Source of the DNA: Altererythrobacter xiamenensis
GTDB lineage: Bacteria > Pseudomonadota > Alphaproteobacteria > Sphingomonadales > Sphingomonadaceae
Direction: 5' to 3'
DNA: 64,000 nucleotides
NCBI RefSeq assembly: GCF_900177715.1
Contig: NZ_FXWG01000001.1
Coordinates: forward strand, 372,001 to 436,000
The position numbers were made by a program, and so were the translations under genes. The notes beneath the pieces were generated by a model. That model searched no databases. It was not told the origin of the DNA and saw only the letters and a program-made list of their open reading frames with translations. This document shows positions 44,778 through 52,824 of the stretch, in pieces; the stretch's first letter is position 1, and the number at the start of each line of letters is the position of its first letter.

Positions 44778-46601
44778 TCACTCTACCGTGACCGATTTGG
44801 CGAGATTGCGTGGCTGGTCGACATCGGTGCCCTTCACCACGGCGACGTGGTAGGCGAGCAGTTGAACCGGTATCGCGTAAACCAGCGGTGCGATCAGCGG
44901 ATGCACTTTCGGCATTTCGATGGTCGCCATGCAGCCTTCGCCAGCTTCTTCGAGCCCTTCGGCATCGGAGATCAGCACAATCTTGCCGCCGCGTGCCCGG
45001 ACTTCTTCCATATTCGAGACGGTTTTTTCGAACAGGGGTCCGGACGGCGCGATGACCACGACCGGCACCTCGTCATCGATCAGCGCGATCGGGCCGTGCT
45101 TCATCTCACCCGAAGCATAACCTTCGGCATGGATGTAGCTGATTTCCTTGAGCTTCAGCGCACCTTCCATCGCCAGCGGATAATCCTGACCGCGGCCGAG
45201 ATAGAGTACGTCGCGAGCCGGTGCGATGAGGTGCGCCATGCTGGCGATATCGTCATCATGGTCGAGCGCAGCATTGAGGCACGCCGGGGTTTCGAGCAGG
45301 TGCGAAACGACCGACTGCTCCTCTTCGCGGTTCATCAGCCCCTTCTTCACTGCCATGTGGGCGGCCAGGGCGGCGAGCACGGCAAGCTGGCAGGTGAACG
45401 CCTTGGTCGATGCGACACCGATTTCAGGCCCCGCGTGGGTAGGCAGCAGCAGGTCGGCCTCGCGCGCCATCGTGCTGGTCGGCACATTGACGACGACCCC
45501 GATGACTTGGCCATTGGCCTTGCAATGGCGCAGCGCGGCAAGCGTGTCGGCGGTTTCACCGCTCTGCGAGATGAACAGCGCCAACCCGCCATCCTCCAGC
45601 ACCGGTTCGCGATAACGGAACTCGCTCGCCACATCGATGTCGACCGGCACACGGGCGAAGTGTTCGAACCAATATTTTGCGACCATCCCGGCGTAATAGG
45701 AGGTTCCGCAGGCGACGATCGTCAGGCGGCGGATTTCGGAAATATCGAAATCGAGCTGCGGCAGTGCGACCGAATTGTCCGCCTGGCGCAGGTAGGAGCC
45801 GAGCGTTTGCGCGACGACGGTTGGCTGCTCGAAAATCTCCTTCTGCATGAAATGGCGGTAATTGCCCTTCTCCACTGCGGCTGCCGAAGCGCCCGATGCG
45901 ACGATTTCACGCGTCGCCTCTTTGTTTTCGGCATCGAAGATCTGCGCGCCTTCGCGGGTGATGACGACCCAGTCGCCTTCCTCGAGATAGGAGATGCGCT
46001 GCGTCAGCGGCGCGAGTGCCAGCGCATCTGACCCCAGGAACATCTCCCCCTCGCCGTAGCCGACAACCAGCGGCGAGCCGAGCCGTGCACCGATCAGCAT
46101 CTCGGGATGATCTCGAAATGCGATGGCGAGCGAGAATGCCCCGCGCAGTCGCGGCAGTACGTCGGCAACAGCGTCTTGCGGACTCGCACCATTTTCGACC
46201 AGGCGCGAGACTAGGTGTGCCACGACCTCGCTGTCTGTCTCGCTTTCGAACGTGCGGCCGTCCCGGCGCAGTTCCTCGCGCAGTTCCTTGAAGTTCTCGA
46301 TGATGCCGTTGTGAACGAGTGCGACCTGCGCCGTCGCATGCGGGTGGGCATTGTTCGCCGTAGGCGCGCCGTGCGTTGCCCAGCGGGTGTGCGCAATTCC
46401 GATAGTCCCGTCGACAGGATCCGCCTTCAGCACCTCGACGAGATTGCCCAGCTTACCCTCTGCACGGCGCCTCTGAAGTTCACCTCCATCGACCACGCAT
46501 AGGCCCGAACTGTCATAGCCGCGATATTCCATCCGCTTGAGACCATCGACAAGCCTGTCAGCTACAGGCTGCTGTCCGACGATTCCGATAATTCCGCACA
46601 T
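44778..46601 (-). CDS. glmS: Glutamine--fructose-6-phosphate aminotransferase (isomerizing)
   Basis: GlmS makes glucosamine 6-phosphate from fructose 6-phosphate and glutamine, the entry to peptidoglycan and LPS amino sugars. At 607 residues it is full length. Cys2 (MCGIIGIVG) is the glutaminase nucleophile, and RMEYRGYDSSGLC and GIAHTRWATHGAPT belong to the same domain. The two SIS domains carry CGTSYYAGM, FISQSGETADTLAAL and YLGRGQDYPLAMEGALKLKE. The terminal NLAKSVTVE is the family end. No glmS ribozyme is seen upstream. Confidence 0.98.
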   Translation of the reverse strand: MCGIIGIVGQQPVADRLVDGLKRMEYRGYDSSGLCVVDGGELQRRRAEGKLGNLVEVLKADPVDGTIGIAHTRWATHGAPTANNAHPHATAQVALVHNGIIENFKELREELRRDGRTFESETDSEVVAHLVSRLVENGASPQDAVADVLPRLRGAFSLAIAFRDHPEMLIGARLGSPLVVGYGEGEMFLGSDALALAPLTQRISYLEEGDWVVITREGAQIFDAENKEATREIVASGASAAAVEKGNYRHFMQKEIFEQPTVVAQTLGSYLRQADNSVALPQLDFDISEIRRLTIVACGTSYYAGMVAKYWFEHFARVPVDIDVASEFRYREPVLEDGGLALFISQSGETADTLAALRHCKANGQVIGVVVNVPTSTMAREADLLLPTHAGPEIGVASTKAFTCQLAVLAALAAHMAVKKGLMNREEEQSVVSHLLETPACLNAALDHDDDIASMAHLIAPARDVLYLGRGQDYPLAMEGALKLKEISYIHAEGYASGEMKHGPIALIDDEVPVVVIAPSGPLFEKTVSNMEEVRARGGKIVLISDAEGLEEAGEGCMATIEMPKVHPLIAPLVYAIPVQLLAYHVAVVKGTDVDQPRNLAKSVTVE

Positions 46602-46688
46602 AGCGTTTCTTTCTGGTTTGGTCCGACCTGGTCCATAGCCGAGGAGAGGTGAATATTGGCTTGGCCTCTAACGCCTATTCGAGCGCAA

Positions 46689-47588
46689 TCAACCGGTCTT
46701 GCGAACGCCTATGCGCATGCCGTCGCGCCACAGGAACAGTCCTGCACCGATGATGATCGTGGCGCCAAGCACGGTCAGCGCATCAGGGACGTCTCCGAAA
46801 AACCACCAGCCAAGCGCGGTCGCGACCAGCATCTGGACGTAGCTTGCCGGTGCGACCTGCGCAGCCCCGGCTTTGGTCGTCCCGATGTAAGCGAGCCAAT
46901 GCGCAGTCGAGGCCGTGACCGCCACGAAAGCACAGCGAGCGATGACATCCCAGCTCGGCCATCCAAACGTCAGACCCTCGATCCCGCTCGCATCGGCACC
47001 AAACGCGACCACGATGAGAATTGGGGCGGCGACACCGGCAACGAAGACCTGCATCGAAAGCGAGCTGCCTGTTCCTGCTGAAGCGCGGTTGAGAATGATC
47101 ATCAGCGAGAAGAACAGCGCCGATATCAACGGCAATACCGCAGGCCAGCCGAGCTCGAGCAGGTTCGGCCTGAGGATAATCACCACGCCAGTCAGTGCGG
47201 CGACCGATGCGATCCAGACCGCCGGGCGAACTTTTTCTCCTAGTAGGGGGCCGCTCAACAGCGCCGTCAGGACGGGCGACACGAAGGTGATCGCCATCGT
47301 TTCAGCCAGCGGCATGATGTAAATCGCGGAAAAGAAGCAAAGTGATGCAAGGGTGAGGCAAAGCCCCCGCCCCAGTTGCACCAGTGGATGCGCCGGCACA
47401 AAGGCGCGCGGCCCTTCCTTGAAAAGAAGGATCGCGGACAGTCCGATGGCCCCGATCGTGAAGCGCAGTGCTGCAACCGCGGTCACCGGCCAGTCACCCG
47501 CCATCGTCTTTATCACGGCGTCGCCGATCGAGAGGAAGGTAAAGCCGCAGATCGCATAGAGCAGCCCGGTGCGTTCACTCGTTTGCAC
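46689..47588 (-). CDS. EamA/DMT family transporter
   Basis: A 299-residue inner-membrane protein with ten predicted helices in two EamA repeats, of the drug/metabolite transporter superfamily. The first repeat includes FVSPVLTALLSGPLLGEKV and the second VQMLVATALGWWFFGDVP, the usual helix-4 and helix-9 ends. Substrate unknown. GTG 47588 is the start. Its Shine-Dalgarno sequence (AGGGGA at 47603-47598) lies in the 3' arm of a 14-bp imperfect hairpin, so translation may be structure-controlled. Confidence 0.88.
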   Translation of the reverse strand: MQTSERTGLLYAICGFTFLSIGDAVIKTMAGDWPVTAVAALRFTIGAIGLSAILLFKEGPRAFVPAHPLVQLGRGLCLTLASLCFFSAIYIMPLAETMAITFVSPVLTALLSGPLLGEKVRPAVWIASVAALTGVVIILRPNLLELGWPAVLPLISALFFSLMIILNRASAGTGSSLSMQVFVAGVAAPILIVVAFGADASGIEGLTFGWPSWDVIARCAFVAVTASTAHWLAYIGTTKAGAAQVAPASYVQMLVATALGWWFFGDVPDALTVLGATIIIGAGLFLWRDGMRIGVRKTG

Positions 47589-47595
47589 TGAAGTC

Positions 47596-47640
47596 TTTCC
47601 CCTACCCTCGCTAAGCGCGCGATTGCGCTAGGCGAAGGGG
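47596..47640 (-). promoter_or_regulatory. Leader hairpin hiding the Shine-Dalgarno sequence of the EamA transporter
   Basis: On the minus strand CCCCT (47640-47636) pairs with AGGGG (47603-47599), TCGC with GCGA, and AGCGC with GCGCT around a six-base loop, with one 4-base bulge. AGGGG is the only Shine-Dalgarno candidate for GTG 47588. Regulation by melting or by a ligand or RNA is inference. Confidence 0.45.
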
Positions 47641-47778
47641 ACAAGGTTGGAAAGCGGCTTTCCCCAAGAGATTCGGGCGCTCTGCCTTTGACCGTTTGTT
47701 AACCACGATCCCCCTAAACCGGGAGGTGACCAGCGCGATAGATGCGGGATTGCACTGGCGTAAGGGGGCAGAACACCG

Positions 47779-48855
47779 GTGAAGACCAAGCTAGGCAATT
47801 ACCTCCAGTTGCGCAGGGATGACTGTGCGGTCATCATGGCGAGCTTCGTCATCATCGCGCTCGCCACAACGGCGCTGCGCGCCATCGGTTCGGAGGCGCA
47901 ACCGCTCGACTCGGGCCTCGCCAACATTCTGTTCTATTTCTCGAATTTTCCGCTCGTCCTGCTGGTGCAATATGTCGTGCTGCTGTTCATCTACAAGCCC
48001 GACAGCCCGTTCCGCTTCGTTTATCAGAGCGAGGCGATAAGGGCCTTCCTGCCGCAACTCGGCGCAGCGCTCGTGGTCATCGCGGCGCTTTCGCTCTTCA
48101 TGCCGGCATTCACTGCAGTGAAGAGCGCGATTCCGCTGTTCAACGAATATGATTGGGATGCGACCTTCATTGCGTGGGACGTGGCTTTGCACGGTCAGGA
48201 TGCCTGGCGTGTTCTTCAGCCTTTGGTCGGCTATCCGCTCGTCACCTCGATCCTGTCCTACCTCTACCACGCATGGTTCATGCTGATTTACATCGGCCCG
48301 ATTTGTGTGGCTCTCTATGTTGCTGACCGCGAGCTGCGCCTGCGCTTTTTCTTCGGATTTCTGCTGACCTGGACGCTTGTCGGGATGGTCGGAGCGGTCA
48401 TGTTCGCCTCGGTCGGCCCGGTCTTCCTCGAACCGATCATGGGCAATGATCGCTTCGCAGAGCAGATGGCCTATCTCAATGCAGCCAACGAGCAGCACAG
48501 CGTGCTGGTGCTGGAAGTGCAGCGCATGCTTCTCGAATGGTATCAGGAAGGCGACTATGGCCTGGGGCGCGGGCTTTCTGCGATGCCCTCGATGCATGTC
48601 GCTCTCGCGATGCTCTATTTCCTGATGGCCCGCCAGATCAATCGCTGGCTCGGATGGGCGTTCTTCGCCTTTCTCGTCGTCATCATGATCGGTTCGGTTC
48701 ACCTTGCCTATCACTATGCGGTCGACGGCTATGTCTCGATCCTGGCGACGCTGGCGATCTGGTGGGTCACGAAGCCATTGGCGCGGATGGTGCTGCGCCC
48801 GCGTGAGAGCGCGCCGGCGACGGTCGTTCCGGGCACTGTAGGAGCCGCAGCGTAA
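47779..48855 (+). CDS. PAP2-superfamily membrane protein, inositol phosphorylceramide synthase-like
   Basis: A 358-residue membrane protein with about eight spans. The C-terminal lipid-phosphatase/transferase site is intact: AMPSMHVAL gives His273, and SVHLAYHYAVDGY gives His308 and Asp316, the AUR1/PAP2_3 arrangement of IPC synthases. A Sphingomonadales cell makes glycosphingolipids, so a sphingolipid head-group transfer or a phospholipid phosphatase reaction is plausible. GTG 47779 is preceded by AAGGGGG. A TTAACCA half-site lies about 75 bases upstream (see rejected items). It diverges from the EamA gene. Confidence 0.82.
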   Translation: MKTKLGNYLQLRRDDCAVIMASFVIIALATTALRAIGSEAQPLDSGLANILFYFSNFPLVLLVQYVVLLFIYKPDSPFRFVYQSEAIRAFLPQLGAALVVIAALSLFMPAFTAVKSAIPLFNEYDWDATFIAWDVALHGQDAWRVLQPLVGYPLVTSILSYLYHAWFMLIYIGPICVALYVADRELRLRFFFGFLLTWTLVGMVGAVMFASVGPVFLEPIMGNDRFAEQMAYLNAANEQHSVLVLEVQRMLLEWYQEGDYGLGRGLSAMPSMHVALAMLYFLMARQINRWLGWAFFAFLVVIMIGSVHLAYHYAVDGYVSILATLAIWWVTKPLARMVLRPRESAPATVVPGTVGAAA

Positions 48856-48995
48856 TGCGCGGCGAGCTCACCCGTGCCGGGACCACGAACCTTAGGAAAA
48901 AAATAAGGTTTCCCGATTATTCACCATTTCCCGATAGGCCATGTTCGCCATGTGGCGACATTGCCACGCAATGTAACTGACCCTGGGGGCTGCGA

Positions 48996-50534
48996 ATGAG
49001 CGCGTTTGGTAGAAAGAATGGACCTGGCGGGATGAAGCCCGGTGGCCGTCCTGCCTTTGGCGTAGCGAAACCCATGGGCGGCCAGCCCGACAAGAACCCT
49101 TCCGGTGACGCGCAGCAGGGTGGCGAGCAATTCCCGCCGCTGCCGACCGACAAGGCTGCCGCAGCTCCGGCACCTGCCCCTTCAGGCGGAGGTGCAGACG
49201 CTTCAGATCCGATGGCCCGCCTTCAAGATCGCATGAACACGACCGTTTCGGGCGAAGCCGATGTCGGCGGATTCGAAGCATCGGTGCACAAGATCAAGGA
49301 ACAGGTGCTTCCGCGCCTGCTCGAACGTGTCGACCCGGAAGCCGCCGCGACGCTGACCAAGGATGAGCTGTCGGAAGAATTCCGTCCGATCATCATGGAA
49401 GTGCTGGCCGAGCTCAAGGTCACTCTCAACCGCCGCGAACAGTTCGCGCTTGAAAAAGTCCTGATCGACGAACTGCTCGGATTCGGTCCGCTCGAAGAGC
49501 TGCTGAACGACCCCGACGTGTCCGACATCATGGTCAACGGCCCGGACCAGACCTACATTGAAAAGAAGGGCAAGCTGGTCATTGCCCCGATCCGCTTCCG
49601 CGACGAACAGCACCTGTTCCAGATCGCGCAGCGCATCGTGAACCAGGTCGGCCGCCGCGTCGACCAGACCACCCCGCTTGCCTACGCCCGTCTCAAGGAC
49701 GGCTCGCGTGTGAACGTCATCGTTCCCCCGCTGTCGCTCAAGGGTACGGCGATCTCGATTCGTAAGTTCTCCGAAAAACCGATCACCCTCGACATGCTCA
49801 AGGAATTCGGTTCGATGAGCGAGAAGATGTGTACCGCGCTGAAAATCGCGGGCGCATGCCGAATGAACATCGTGATCTCGGGCGGTACCGGTTCGGGTAA
49901 GACCACCATGCTCAACGCCCTGTCGAAGATGATCGACCCGGGCGAGCGCGTGCTGACCATCGAGGACGCCGCCGAACTTCGTCTGCAGCAGCCGCACTGG
50001 CTGCCGCTGGAAACGCGTCCGCCGAACCTGGAAGGCCAGGGCGCCATCACCATCGGTGACCTTGTGAAGAACGCCCTGCGTATGCGCCCTGACCGCATCA
50101 TCCTGGGTGAGATTCGTGGCGCGGAATGTTTCGACCTTCTCGCCGCCATGAACACTGGCCACGACGGTTCGATGTGTACGCTGCACGCCAACAGCCCGCG
50201 CGAATGCCTTGGCCGTATGGAAAACATGATCCTGATGGGTGACATCAAGATCCCGAAGGAAGCCATATCGCGCCAGATCGCAGAATCGGTCGACCTGATC
50301 GTTCAGGTGAAGCGTCTGCGTGACGGTTCGCGCCGCACCACCAACATCACCGAGGTGATCGGGATGGAAGGCGACGTGATCGTGACGCAGGAGCTCTTCA
50401 AGTTCGAATATCTTGACGAGAGCGAAGACGGCAAGATCCTGGGCGAGTTCCGCAGCCAGGGCTTGCGTCCCTACACGCTGGAAAAGGCGCGCCAGTTCGG
50501 CTTCGACCAGGCCTATCTCGAAGCGACGCTCTAA
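48996..50534 (+). CDS. cpaF: CpaF-family secretion ATPase
   Basis: A 512-residue type II/IV secretion ATPase of the CpaF/TadA group that powers Flp pilus assembly. The first 90 residues are Gly/Pro/Ala-rich and look disordered. The N-terminal domain contains LLGFGPLEELLNDPDVSDIMVNGP. Walker A GGTGSGKT is at 296-303, followed by the Asp box TIEDAAELRLQQPHW and Walker B RMRPDRIILGEIRG. The His box is GHDGSMCTLHANSPRE. No other tad/cpa gene is in the window, so it is separated from its usual partners or serves another machine. A terminator follows its stop. Confidence 0.94.
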   Translation: MSAFGRKNGPGGMKPGGRPAFGVAKPMGGQPDKNPSGDAQQGGEQFPPLPTDKAAAAPAPAPSGGGADASDPMARLQDRMNTTVSGEADVGGFEASVHKIKEQVLPRLLERVDPEAAATLTKDELSEEFRPIIMEVLAELKVTLNRREQFALEKVLIDELLGFGPLEELLNDPDVSDIMVNGPDQTYIEKKGKLVIAPIRFRDEQHLFQIAQRIVNQVGRRVDQTTPLAYARLKDGSRVNVIVPPLSLKGTAISIRKFSEKPITLDMLKEFGSMSEKMCTALKIAGACRMNIVISGGTGSGKTTMLNALSKMIDPGERVLTIEDAAELRLQQPHWLPLETRPPNLEGQGAITIGDLVKNALRMRPDRIILGEIRGAECFDLLAAMNTGHDGSMCTLHANSPRECLGRMENMILMGDIKIPKEAISRQIAESVDLIVQVKRLRDGSRRTTNITEVIGMEGDVIVTQELFKFEYLDESEDGKILGEFRSQGLRPYTLEKARQFGFDQAYLEATL

Positions 50535-50561
50535 GCTTTCATTCGCTGATACTCATGCAAG

Positions 50562-50586
50562 AGCCGCGCCGTCGTGCGCGGCTTTT
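50562..50586 (+). terminator. Rho-independent terminator after cpaF
   Basis: An 8-bp stem (AGCCGCGC at 50562-50569, GCGCGGCT at 50576-50583) with loop CGTCGT runs into TTTT. It lies 27 bases after the cpaF stop. Confidence 0.85.
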
Positions 50587-50605
50587 CGCGTTTCGCGGCC
50601 TCGCC

Positions 50606-50851
50606 TCAGCCCCCGCCAAACAGCGCCTTAGGCAGTGCCAGAGCGAGCAATCCACCACCGATGATCATGCAGGCCATGAAAATCGCGGTCCACGGCATCC
50701 ATCCCACCTTGTTGAGGCGGGTGATCGGCTCACGCCGAGTGCGTCGTCGATCGGCAAACAGCGCGACCAGCGCCACAAACCAGAAACCGGCCCCGACGAG
50801 GGTGAGAAGTTCTGCCTCGCTGGCAAAGGTGAGGAAATGGGTCAGAGCCAT
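50606..50851 (-). CDS. Small two-span membrane protein
   Basis: An 81-residue protein with two clear membrane helices (LTLVGAGFWFVALVALFA and WTAIFMACMIIGGGLLALAL) separated by a basic loop (DRRRTRREPITRLNKVG). By the positive-inside rule the loop would be cytoplasmic. I know no function. It is convergent with cpaF and divergent from the second EamA transporter. The ATG lacks an obvious Shine-Dalgarno sequence, but the topology is protein-like. Confidence 0.6.
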   Translation of the reverse strand: MALTHFLTFASEAELLTLVGAGFWFVALVALFADRRRTRREPITRLNKVGWMPWTAIFMACMIIGGGLLALALPKALFGGG

Positions 50852-50924
50852 GTCCGGCGCAAATGGGGCCAGCAGCGACGTCTTGCAATAGAGCGCTTGC
50901 TAGCCCTGCCCAAGCGACTACAGC

Positions 50925-51851
50925 ATGGCCGCAATGTCTGCTCCAGACCGTCAGCGCCCGATCTTCGCCCTGTTCATCAGGCTGCTGGCAATGGTGATGC
51001 TTGCGCTCATGCTGGCTCTTGTAAAGCTGGCATCGGAAAGCGGGCTGGCGCTGCCTGAAATCCTGTTCTGGCGACAACTGCCGACGATCATGCTGATCCC
51101 GATGTTCCTGTGGTGGCGCGGGAGTGTGGATCGCCTGAAGACCAAGCGCCTCAGCCAGCATGGCGTGCGCGCCTTCCTCGGCATATTCGGGATGTTCCTC
51201 AATTTCGGGGCTGTGACGATGTTGCCGCTGGCCGAGCATACCAGCATCAATTTCACCTCCGTCATGTGGGCCGTGATCCTCTCGGCGCTGCTGCTGCACG
51301 AGAAGATCGGGCCGTGGCGCTGGGGGGCGGTTGCACTTGGCTTTGCAGGCGTGATCATCATCGCGCAGCCGGGTGACGGGCACCTGCCTCTGCTCGGCGC
51401 TCTGACCGCTCTTGGAAGCGCCTTCATGATCGCGCTCATCTCGATCCAGATCCGCGATCTCGCCCAGACGGAGGATTCGGTCACGATCGTGTTCTATTTC
51501 GCCCTGTTTACCACCCCGCTACTCGCGCTGTTCCTGCCTTTCGTCAGCGTCGAGAAAACACAGGAGCAATGGATGTGGCTCATCGCCCTGGGACTGAGCG
51601 GTTTGGTCGGGCAGATACTGCTGACGATGGCGCTGCGCTATGGACAGGTGGCGAGCGTCATCGTGATGGATTATTCATCGCTGATCTGGGCGGCGCTGCT
51701 TGGGTTCCTGTTATTCGACACGCTCCCACCCGCCACGACCTGGCTCGGCGCGCCTCTGATCGTCGGAGCGGGCATTCTGATCGCCTGGCGCGAACATCGG
51801 CTCGCCCTCGCCAGCAAAACCATGAGCCCGGTTAGCGCGGAACCAAGTTGA
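50925..51851 (+). CDS. EamA/DMT family transporter
   Basis: A 308-residue inner-membrane transporter with ten predicted helices and two EamA repeats; AEHTSINFTSVMWAVILSALLLHEKIGPWRWGAV is the first-repeat end and VIVMDYSSLIWAALLGFLLFD the second. It resembles the RhaT/YdcZ-like exporters that act on amino acids or drugs, with no assignable substrate. ATG 50925 or 50934 may be used. It is distinct from the transporter at 46689: the two share only the family pattern. Confidence 0.88.
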   Translation: MAAMSAPDRQRPIFALFIRLLAMVMLALMLALVKLASESGLALPEILFWRQLPTIMLIPMFLWWRGSVDRLKTKRLSQHGVRAFLGIFGMFLNFGAVTMLPLAEHTSINFTSVMWAVILSALLLHEKIGPWRWGAVALGFAGVIIIAQPGDGHLPLLGALTALGSAFMIALISIQIRDLAQTEDSVTIVFYFALFTTPLLALFLPFVSVEKTQEQWMWLIALGLSGLVGQILLTMALRYGQVASVIVMDYSSLIWAALLGFLLFDTLPPATTWLGAPLIVGAGILIAWREHRLALASKTMSPVSAEPS

Positions 51852-51922
51852 CGCCACGTCGTTCCTTCTTGCGATGCGCTCCTAATCCATCCGCCGGGGC
51901 GCGCGTTGAAAGGACCAGACAA

Positions 51923-52051
51923 ATGGTACGCAAGACGATCATGACTGCCGCCCTAGTCGCTCTCGCGCTTAGTGCAGCTGGCTGCAACACCGTGCGCGGC
52001 GTCGGAGATGACCTTGAATCCGCTGCTGACGCGGTAGACGAAGAAACCTGA
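51923..52051 (+). CDS. Entericidin-like small lipoprotein
   Basis: A 42-residue lipoprotein of the entericidin EcnA/B family. A lipoprotein signal peptide ends in the lipobox LSAAGC, so Cys20 should be acylated. The mature part CNTVRGVGDDLESAADAVDE is the family core with the amphipathic GxGxDLExA pattern. In enterics the antidote/toxin pair acts in stationary phase; here there is one copy and no partner, so the toxin role is doubtful. AAAGGA precedes ATG 51923. A strong terminator follows. Confidence 0.9.
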   Translation: MVRKTIMTAALVALALSAAGCNTVRGVGDDLESAADAVDEET

Positions 52052-52110
52052 GCACAGGTTACCCCTGCAATCCGAGCCTTCGAGGTCGCACTCGAGGTAT
52101 CAGAAACAAG

Positions 52111-52146
52111 ACCCGCCGAGCATTCCCCCCGCTCGGCGGGTTTATT
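52111..52146 (+). terminator. Rho-independent terminator after the entericidin gene
   Basis: A perfect 11-bp stem (ACCCGCCGAGC at 52111-52121, GCTCGGCGGGT at 52131-52141) is followed by TTTATT. It also lies 38 bases from the stop of the converging methyltransferase gene. Confidence 0.9.
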
Positions 52147-52183
52147 CTTGGGGTTTGGTGAGCAAGCAGCAAAAGCCGGCCAG

Positions 52184-52819
52184 TCAACTCGCCTTGCGGT
52201 ATACAAGCACGATGTTGTTGGCGGGCATGGCATGGCGCGCGCTTCTGACAAATCCATGGCTCTTCGCCAGAGCGTCCATGTCTTCAACCTTCCGCAAACC
52301 CCAACGAGCATCACGCGATTTGAGACTTTCATCGAACTGGAGGTTGGAAGGCGCGGTTTCGACCGCCCTTTCGATGTAGGGCCCATAGAGGACCAGCGGC
52401 GCACCCTCATGCAACAAGCGCTCGGCCCCTGCAAACAGCCCCTCGCTTGCCTCCCACGGGCTGATGTGCACCATGTTGATGCAGACGATCGCATCGGCGC
52501 TCTGGATCGGCCAGTCGGCGCCACTCGCGTCAAGATTGACTGGTGACAACAGATTGCTGCCCGCATGCTCCTCGCGCCAGGCAGCAATCGAGAGCAGAGC
52601 GCCTGCGTCAGGATCGCTCGGTTGCCATGTCAGTTCGGAAAATCGCTTCGCGAAGTGAAGCGCGTGTTCGCCGGTCCCGCTCGCAACCTCGAGAATCAGT
52701 CCAGTATCCGGTAGTTCCGCCGCAAGAACATCGGCAATCGCGTCACGATTGCGCTCTGCGGCGGGAGAAAAACGCTTTGCGTCCTGCCCGCCCAGATCAT
52801 CCATTGTCGTGCGTTGCAT
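52184..52819 (-). CDS. DUF938 class I SAM-dependent methyltransferase-like protein
   Basis: A 211-residue protein of the DUF938 family. The SAM-binding glycine loop is ILEVASGTGEHALHFA (about residues 33-48), followed by LTWQPSDPDAGAL. Motif II/III segments are ADAIVCINMVHISPWEA and GAPLVLYGPYIE. The substrate is unknown. ATG 52819 gives the most natural start; ATG 52804 is also in frame. It begins five bases after the stop of the acyl-CoA ligase gene and is in the same transcription unit. Confidence 0.87.
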   Translation of the reverse strand: MQRTTMDDLGGQDAKRFSPAAERNRDAIADVLAAELPDTGLILEVASGTGEHALHFAKRFSELTWQPSDPDAGALLSIAAWREEHAGSNLLSPVNLDASGADWPIQSADAIVCINMVHISPWEASEGLFAGAERLLHEGAPLVLYGPYIERAVETAPSNLQFDESLKSRDARWGLRKVEDMDALAKSHGFVRSARHAMPANNIVLVYRKAS

Positions 52820-52824
52820 GAGCC

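Noticed and set aside
44697-46688. glmS ribozyme or amino-sugar riboswitch
   Set aside because: The leader is about 85 bases, too short for the ribozyme, and no match to its core was seen.
47699-47705. TTAACCA, a CtrA-like half-site upstream of the PAP2-like gene
   Set aside because: A single half-site of seven bases occurs often by chance; no second half-site at the proper spacing was found.
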